A stretch of 64,000 nt of DNA. It comes from Microglena sp. YARC (lineage: Eukaryota; Chlorophyta; Chlorophyceae; Chlamydomonadales; Chlamydomonadaceae). Shown in pieces: positions 58,072-64,000 of this stretch. Made by a program: the position numbers and the translations under genes. How positions within the stretch are numbered: the first letter of the stretch is position 1; every line of letters starts with the position of its first letter. A model generated the notes under the pieces. It had not been told where the DNA came from. It made no database searches and worked only from the letters and a program-made list of their open reading frames with translations. The stretch lies in the NCBI GenBank assembly GCA_022414725.1, contig CM039463.1:31188019-31252018 (forward strand), read 5' to 3'.

Positions 58072-59090
58072 CCCTAGATACTTGTATGGTTCATTTGGGG
58101 GAAGGTATGTAGCCCATGTGTCGTTAAGGAGGATGGTGTTTGTGGAGAAGTTTGGTTAGGGCCTTGTGGTTGGTGGGGATCCTTGGGGTGGGAGCCATGC
58201 AATATGCCAGTGATCATGCATTTACCCCCGGTAAGAGGAATCCCAGACCAAGTACTGAATTGTTGCACTTTAAGGCATTGTACCTTGAGGTTGTCTGCTG
58301 TGTTAGTGACCACACTGGTGTCATCAGCATATCCTAGGCTACCTGTTTTATCTTGGTCAGTATTGGATGTTGGAGGTTATGCCTTGCGTGTATCCTCTGC
58401 CCCCGGCTTGTAGCCATCTGAGGAGAGGTTCGATGAAGATGATGAAGAGTAGGGGGGAGAGGGTGTCACCTTGGATGGTGCCTCTTGTGATTTGAATTGG
58501 TTTGCCTTGAGTGTTGTTGAGGTACATGTGGATAGTAGCCCCGTTGTATATTCCTTTCACTGTTTCAATGACATCTACCGGGATTCCAAGGTCATACATA
58601 GTTTGGAGCAGCTTGTCATGGTCCACCATATTAAAGGCAGATGAGAAGTCAAAGTAGGCAGCAAACAGGTCTCTTTTTGAGTGGGCCGCATCCTCGATGT
58701 CATGTAGGAGGTGGGTGAGCTGTCTATGGGTGCTTCTGTTTCTGTCTGAATCCCTCTTGGGAGTCACTGAGGACTTGGTATTGGTCCAAGTATTTGGACA
58801 TTACTGTTGTAACCATGTTAGTCCACAATTTACCCATCGTGTTGTTGAGGCCAATAGGTCTGTAGTGGTTGGCTTGGGTGGGGTCTCCTTTCTTGTAAAG
58901 CATGATGGTGTTGGAGGTCTTCCAGCAAATGGGGGTGTAGCCGGTGATCCACATAAGCCCAAACATTTTATGTATGGTGTGGTGCCAAGACCAGGGGAGG
59001 CAGGTTAGTAGTTTCATTGGGGATTCCGTCTGGGCCAGCCTGTTTGCTTTTTGCTACGTGTTGGATGCATGTTTGGTAATTAGAGAACTC
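58072..59090 (-). pseudogene. LINE reverse transcriptase core, copy B
   Basis: Motifs in order: AGPDGIPNE (motif 0/1), YKKGDPTQANHYRPIGL, FAAYFDFSSAFNMVDHDKL (A), IQGDTLSPLLFIIF (B), LGYADDTSVVTN (C, catalytic YADD at 58321-58332). Copies DNA from the LINE RNA at the nicked target. The motifs fall in four frames, so at least three indels separate them; no catalytic residue is lost. Confidence 0.88.
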
Positions 59091-59980
59091 CATGAGGTAG
59101 GGTAGGATGGGGTTGGAGTGTTGGTGGGGTTGGGCCTTGGTTTCTAGGGAGAATGTGTCTAGCAGGGAGGCCCATGGAGGGGGGGCGGTCTGTCTGTCCT
59201 GGGGTAAGTATTTGCCGGTGCACGTGTGGTGAGGGGGGGCCATCAAGTGTCCCATGTGCTCCCCAAGATGTCCAGGAGGTCATTAGTGGACGTTTTGTGT
59301 TGGCCAGTGGTGGGGTCTTGGAGGGTCTGGGGTGACGTCGGATTATCAGAGGTTTTGAAGATGCTGTGGTGCTCGAGGTTGCCTTCCTGGTAGCAATGGA
59401 AGGTGGGTGCTCTAGTGGAAGGGTTGGTGGGGTGGAGGTTGAGTTGGGAGCACATAGATATGTGATGTTGGTCTGTGTGGGAAGTGGCGTGGGTAGATCT
59501 GAGGGAAAGAGGGTTGCATTTTAATCCCCTCCACAGAGTGTGGTGTGATTGGGCTTTTTGGTGTGAGTCCCGATGTATGTATAGGCGGCTTGGCGTTGCT
59601 GGGGTTGGTCATGGGGCATGTAGACGCCTATGATGTGTGTAGGGGTTGGGGTGGTTGAGCCGAAGGTGATGTGCACGCAGGCAACCAGCCAGGTCTGCAT
59701 TGGCTTCATGGTGGACGGGGGGGCCTAATTGCTTGTGGGTGAGGATTATGACCCCTCCTTTACCGTGGTTGTTGTCCGGGGTTTTGGCCACACTACTGTG
59801 GTGAAGGGAGTATTGGGGGAGTTCCTTCTTGATGAATTGAATGAAGGAGAGGCAGGAGAGCAGTTTGGTTTCTGTAAGAATAGCCACATCAGGTTTGTGG
59901 TCTAGGATGTGATTGAGAATTAGCTCCCAGGAGCTCCTCAGCCCTCTGCAGTTGAGGAGTAGAAAATGTATGTTATCCAT
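59091..59980 (-). pseudogene. LINE APE-type endonuclease, copy B
   Basis: Starts MDNIHFLLLNCRGLRSS and continues PDVAILTETKL (catalytic N and E of exonuclease III-like nucleases), GGVIILTHK, VACVHITFGS ... IIGVYMPHD and a GGDFN-like site near 59525. The C-terminal His region is blurred by frameshifts. This enzyme type nicks DNA in I, L1 and Jockey group LINEs; finding it with an RLE in one element is the Dualen pattern. Confidence 0.8.
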
Positions 59981-60289
59981 GTAGTAGTCTTGGGGTGACT
60001 GGGCATGGTGGGTGGGTTGTTGGGCAGGTCCATTATCCTTAGGGTAAAAGGAATGGTTGGCTTAAAGCATGTTTTGTTCGAGCTTCTTAGCCTGTTGGGG
60101 GGGGGGGGGCTCCCTTGGAATTGGTGGTGGTAGAGGTGGGGGGAAAAAAGATGTGGATTGCTGTTTGTTTGAGTTTAATGTTGGGGCCCAGGTTTTGCGA
60201 GTGTTTCAGATGCTTCTTGGGGTGCCTGATATTTTTTGTGGTGGGGGGGTGCTCTGTGGTACCACGTTTCTTCAGGTTGGTGACACTTT
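59981..60289 (-). other. LINE inter-ORF region
   Basis: Between the end of ORF1 (TAA near 60291) and the ORF2 start-like ATG at 59980. Purine/pyrimidine-biased with C/G runs; no domain seen. Confidence 0.5.
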
Positions 60290-61085
60290 ACTTTAAGGGG
60301 CAGCATCTCCTGTATCGCAGTCCATTTGCGTGTTGGGGGGGGATGTGCGATCGGGCGGGCTGGCGTCCTTCATCATGGTATCTTCTATTTTGGGTTGTGA
60401 AGGCATGGGTTTTGTAGGAGTTTTAGTAGGAGTAGTGTCTATAGTATCCATCGTCGCAACGTCAAGATGGTATTGGGGGTCCAAAAATCTCATGTCTGCG
60501 CTCTCTTTTTTAAGGATGAAGATGTTCCCATATAGGGCCTGCCAGGCTCCCGGTGTGGAGTCCAAGGGGATTGGCGAGAGGTTTTCTGAGTCTATCCAAT
60601 ACCAGATGTTATGGTATTTTTTTTAGACAACCAGCATGTTTATAGGCGATTGGGAGGGGGGTGGTAAAGTGGAAGATACATTTACTGTGTCCTTGCAGAC
60701 GTAGGAGGATTTGGTCTTTGCTACTGCCAGGTAGGATCCCAAGGTTGTAGGGTTCATCATGGATAAGGTCGTGCGGGTTTGGGTGTTCCGGATTATAGTC
60801 AGGTTGTACGATTCGGTGAAGTATTCCCATCTGGGGCATTCGGTGTGCATGTAGGCCTGCATCAGCATATTAGTAAAAATTCCCCCTGCGAGGGATGAAG
60901 TGGTTCGGCCAAACACACAGGTCATTACGGGTTGCCTTGAGTATCCGGTGAAGTCTCTCCCCAAATTTGAATATTTTTTCTGTGTCGACATATGGTCCAC
61001 CGAGATAGGCATTGATGGCGTGCACTTGGCAGTGGCATCGAATTTGTTTCTCAATGTATGGTAGAATAGCACTCAGGGTTGGGTC
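60290..61085 (-). pseudogene. LINE ORF1 Josephin-like cysteine protease, repeat 2
   Basis: A second copy of the ~792-bp protease unit. Keeps YIEKQIRCHCQVHAINAYLG (Gln, Cys, His, Asn), YKHAGCL (His at 60636-60638) and WYWIDS (Asp at 60590-60592), but the last two are split by an extra A in an A8 run (T8 on plus at 60617-60624) and another shift lies near 60850. The C-terminal tail ends MDCDTGDAAP, like the tail of repeat 1. Broken by frameshifts only; all catalytic codons survive. Confidence 0.7.
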
Positions 61086-61089
61086 TAAG

Positions 61090-61930
61090 GCAACATCTCC
61101 CATGTCGCAGTCCATTCGTGTGTTTGGGGGGGAGGTGCGTTGGGGTGAGCTGGTGTCCTCCATCATGGTATATTCCATGTTGGTTAGCGTAGGCATTGAG
61201 TTCGGAGGGGTTTTATCTTTGGTAACAGCCGACGCATTTCCAAGCTGGAATTGGGGGTCCAAAAACCTCATGTCTGCGCTCTCATCTTTAAGGATGAGGA
61301 TTTGCCCATATATGGCCTGCCAGGCGCCCGGTGTGGAGTCCAAGGGGATAAGCGAGAGGTTTTTTGAGTCTATCCAATACCAGGTGGTATGGTATTGTTT
61401 GAGGCAGCCGGCATGTCCATATGCGGTTGGGAGTGCAAAGTGCAAGATACATTTATGTGTAAAGTGCAAGATACATTTATTATGTCCTTGTAGACGTTCC
61501 AGGATTTGTGTTTTGCTGCTACCAGGTAGGATTCCAAAGTTGTAGGTTTCATCAGAGGAAAGGTTGTGGGGATTGGTGTGTTCAGGGTTATAATCGGGTT
61601 GTGCAATTTGGTGGAGTATGCCCATCTGGGGGCATTCAATGTGCATGTAGGCCTGCATCAGCAAATTTGAAAAATTTCCCGCTGAGGTGAAGTGAAGCGG
61701 CCTAAGACCCAGGTCGCTACGGGTTGCTTTGAGTATTTGGTGATGTCTCTCCTCAAATTTGATAATTTCCCCTGTGTTGACATGAGGTCCACCGAGGTAG
61801 GCATTGATGGCGTGCACTTGGCAGTGGCTTGAGATTTGTTTCTCAATGTATGGTAGGATAGTGCTGAGGGCCGGGATTGTGGGCTGGCCTTGCTGATGGG
61901 GGGGTGCGCTTTCCTCCTCTACATGTCGGG
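61090..61930 (-). pseudogene. LINE ORF1 Josephin-like cysteine protease, repeat 1
   Basis: Open through the domain. YIEKQISSHCQVHAINAYLG places Gln 5 residues before Cys (61821-61823), His 3 after and Asn 6 after; GHAGCLKQYHTTWYWIDS places His (61413-61415) exactly 15 residues before Asp (61368-61370) with Trp at +11. Ataxin-3 Josephin has Gln9, Cys14, His17, Asn20, His119, Trp130, Asn134: the same spacings within each block. The Cys-to-His distance (136) is about 30 longer, partly from a 24-bp duplication at 61440-61482. Predicted to cleave ubiquitin/isopeptide bonds or the LINE polyprotein; function is inference. Confidence 0.65.
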
Positions 61931-62560
61931 TCATGGGGGGGCTGGAGACAGGCATCGATTGCGTATTTTTGAATAAGTTTGTCCCTAGTACAGGTGGGGG
62001 CCAGGAGACGTTCTTTGTTTTTTGTGTGCGTTGCACCGAGGCACCGTCTCTGTAAGGAGACCCTGTAGGCCATCCAGTGTAGCCACGGAAGAATGTTCCA
62101 AAGGAGCCACCAAATCAACCGAGTTGATTCCGAATCAAGGGGGTGTGTGTGCCACGTATCCCAGGACAGAGTCAAGTTAATGGCTTTAGTGGTACTATTT
62201 GGGATGGGAGAGGTGGGCATGGGGCTGATGTGGTACTGGGGGGTAGTACACTCTATTACAAATTGAGGTGCCAAGAGGGGTCTCATATGTATATCATACC
62301 AGGTAGAGATCCTTCTAAGAACTATTTGGTCCGCCAAGATTTTAAAAGGCAAGATCGCATGAAGGCGGGTGCGGATATCATGAGGGAGAGTAGGCCAGGC
62401 TGGGGCAGTGCCTGTTCTCCATGAAGGTTGGCATCCCTGCTTGCAAGTGGTGGGGGAGGGCGTGGCTTGGGGTGCAAGGTCCTTCATCTCCTGGAGCCTC
62501 CCCTCCAACTGTCCTGCCATACTCCATGGGGGTGTCGTGAGCCCTGGGCCATCTGGGGTG
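61931..62560 (-). pseudogene. LINE ORF1 N-terminal region
   Basis: An open frame reads MAGQLEGRLQEMKDLA, LPHDIRTRLHAILPFKILAD and WLLWNILPWLHWMAYR. Near 62040 it must shift frame to join the protease domain. No known domain. Upstream the frame continues into the 33-bp minisatellite as an 11-residue (Y/H)ASTLSLPPPT repeat, which I regard as repeat translation. Confidence 0.55.
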
Positions 62561-64000
62561 GTAGGTTGTTGGTTGAGGCATAGGTTGGGGGTGGTAGACT
62601 CAGGGTACAGGCATAGGGTGGTGGTGGTAGACTCAGGTAGAGGCATAGGGTGGGGTGGTAGACTCGGGGTAGAGGCATAGGGTGGGGGTGGTAGACTCAG
62701 GCTAGAGGCATAGGGTGGGGGTGGTAGACTTAGGGTAGAGGAATAGGTTGGGGTTGGTAGACTCAGGGTAGAGGCATAGGTTGGGGGTGATAGACTTAGG
62801 GTAGAGGCATGAGTTGGGGGTGGTAGACTCACGGTAGAGGCATAGGTTGGGGGTGGTAGACTCAGGGTAGAGGCATAGGGTGGGAGGTAGATCAGGGTAG
62901 AGGCACGAGTTGGGGGTGGTAGACTCACTGTAGAGGCATAGGTCGGGGGTGGTAGACTCAGGGTAGAGGAATTGGTTGGGGGTGGTAGACTCAGGTAGAG
63001 GCATAGGGTGGGGTGGTAGACTCAGGGTAGAGGCATCGGTTGGGGTGGTAGACTCAGGGTAGAGGCATAGGGTGGGGGTGGTAGACTCAGGGTAGAGGCC
63101 TTGGGTCGGGGTGGTAGACTCAGGGTAGAGGCATAGGCTGGGGGTGGTAGACTCAGGGTACAGGCATAGGGTGGGGGTGGTAGACTCGGGGTAGAGGCAT
63201 AGGGTGGGGGTGGTAGACTCACGGTAGAGGCATGGGGTGGGGGGTGGTAGACTTAGGGTAGAGGCATAGGTTGGGGTTGGTAGACTCGGGGTAGAGGCAT
63301 AGGTTTGTGGGAGGTAGACTCAGGGTAGAGGCATAGGTTGGGGGTGGTAGACTCACGGTAGAGGCATGAGTTGGGGGTGGTAGACTCAGGGTAGAGGCAT
63401 AGGTTGGGGGTGGTAGACTCAGGGTAGAGGCATAGGGTGGGGTGGTAGACTCAGGGTAGAGGCATGAGTTGGGGGTGGTAGACTCACGGTAGAGGCATAG
63501 GTCGGGGGTGGTAAGACTCAGGGTAGAGGAATTGGTTGGGGGGTGGTAGACTCAGGGTAGAGGCATAGGGTGGGGGTGGTAGACTCAGGGTAGAGGAATC
63601 GGTTTGGGGGTGGTAGACTCAGGGTAGAGGCATAGGGTGGGGGTGTAGACTCAGGCTAGAGGCCTTGGGTCGGGGTTGTAGACTCAGGGTAGAGGCATAG
63701 GCTGGGGGTGGTAGACTCAGGGTAGAGGCATCGGGTGGGTGTGGTAGACTCAGGGTAGAGGCCTTGGGTTTGGGTGGTAGACTCAGGGTAGAGGCATAGG
63801 TTGGGGGTGGTAGACTCAGGGTAGAGGCATAGGTTGGGGGTGGTGGACACAGGGTAGAGGCATAGGTTGGGGTGGTAGACTCAGGGTAGAGGCATAGGTT
63901 GGGGGTGGTAGACTCAGGGTAGAGGCATAGGTTGGGGGTGGTAGACTCAGGGTAGAGGCATAGGGTGGGGTGGTAGACTCAGGGTAGAAGGCATAGGTTG
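62561..64000. repeat. 33-bp minisatellite reaching the window edge
   Basis: About 43 units of GGTAGACTCAGGGTAGAGGC followed by ATAGG(T/G)TGGGGGT. Unit length varies between 31 and 35 because of G-run slippage, so reading frames drift. The array continues past the window end. Confidence 0.93.

Larger units (their letters stand above)
53816..62560 (-). mobile_element. Dualen/RandI-like LINE, long degenerate copy B
   Basis: Minus-strand order from the 5' side: ORF1 (62560-60290) with two tandem cysteine-protease domains; ORF2 with APE endonuclease (59980), reverse transcriptase (YADD at 58321-58332), a long conserved middle region, RNase H (55320-54910), CCHC finger (54463-54516) and restriction-like endonuclease (54262-53904). 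Carrying APE and RLE endonucleases with RNase H and a cysteine protease is the published hallmark of Dualen. The frame changes many times, so the copy is dead, but no large segment is missing. Its 5' end runs into a 33-bp minisatellite. Confidence 0.85.

Noticed and set aside
62561..64000. Proline-rich repeat protein (YASTLSLPPPT)n
   Set aside because: Unit length drifts between 31 and 35 bp so frames change repeatedly; best explained as a minisatellite beside LINE ORF1.

Overview
This is a nuclear eukaryotic window, most likely from a green alga of the Chlamydomonadales type. The evidence is an octotricopeptide-repeat (OPR) organelle RNA-factor gene with phased GT-AG introns, a Dualen/RandI-like LINE carrying two endonucleases (a group first described from Chlamydomonas), a Ty3/Gypsy chromovirus, and a very high load of tandem repeats. 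Species cannot be named from sequence alone. There are no bacterial operons, rRNA operons, CRISPR arrays or convincing tRNA genes. Conventional genes are few; most of the window is nested repeats.

Layout. 1-11 kb: gene-poor flank with dispersed short repeats, long G/C homopolymers, a 48-bp minisatellite, the OPR gene (minus strand, 4223-6375), one orphan candidate exon (7530-7672) and a fragment with a zinc-finger-like motif and a PCNA-binding-like motif (8833-9421). 11.08-48.03 kb: one complex satellite of GAGACC-type hexamers with 19 copies of a conserved core that contains a hairpin. It is now split into three blocks (11083-19477, 37370-42940, 46456-48029) by two insertions. The first insertion (19478-37369, flanked by the 5-bp duplication GGTCA) is a compound chromovirus with three full or partial LTRs. 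Its gag gene is itself split by a 7.2-kb element (26574-33792) with 13-bp inverted ends. That inner element is made of many small satellites, hairpins and captured gene pieces, including the C-terminal half of a spliced histone H3 gene. The second insertion (42941-46455) is a 5'-truncated LINE. 48-53.8 kb: a 41-bp satellite, a long CA-rich microsatellite, one small frameshifted reading frame and two more minisatellites. 53.8-62.6 kb: a longer, decayed LINE of the same group on the minus strand. 62.6 kb to the end: a 33-bp minisatellite.

How the parts relate. The order of events is readable: satellite first, chromovirus into satellite, then the inverted-repeat element into the chromovirus gag; removing that element with one 2-bp duplication restores the gag reading frame. 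The longer LINE has, in order, an ORF1 with two tandem copies of a cysteine-protease domain whose Gln/Cys/His/Asp spacing matches Josephin deubiquitinases, then APE endonuclease, reverse transcriptase (YADD intact), RNase H, a CCHC finger and a restriction-like endonuclease. The density of satellites, a chromodomain retrovirus-like element and LINEs suggests heterochromatin, possibly pericentromeric; this is inference.

Most promising observations: the duplicated Josephin-like domain in the LINE, the gene-capturing satellite-filled inverted-repeat element with its histone H3 fragment, the head-to-head inverted satellite arrays inside it, and the hairpin core conserved through the large satellite.
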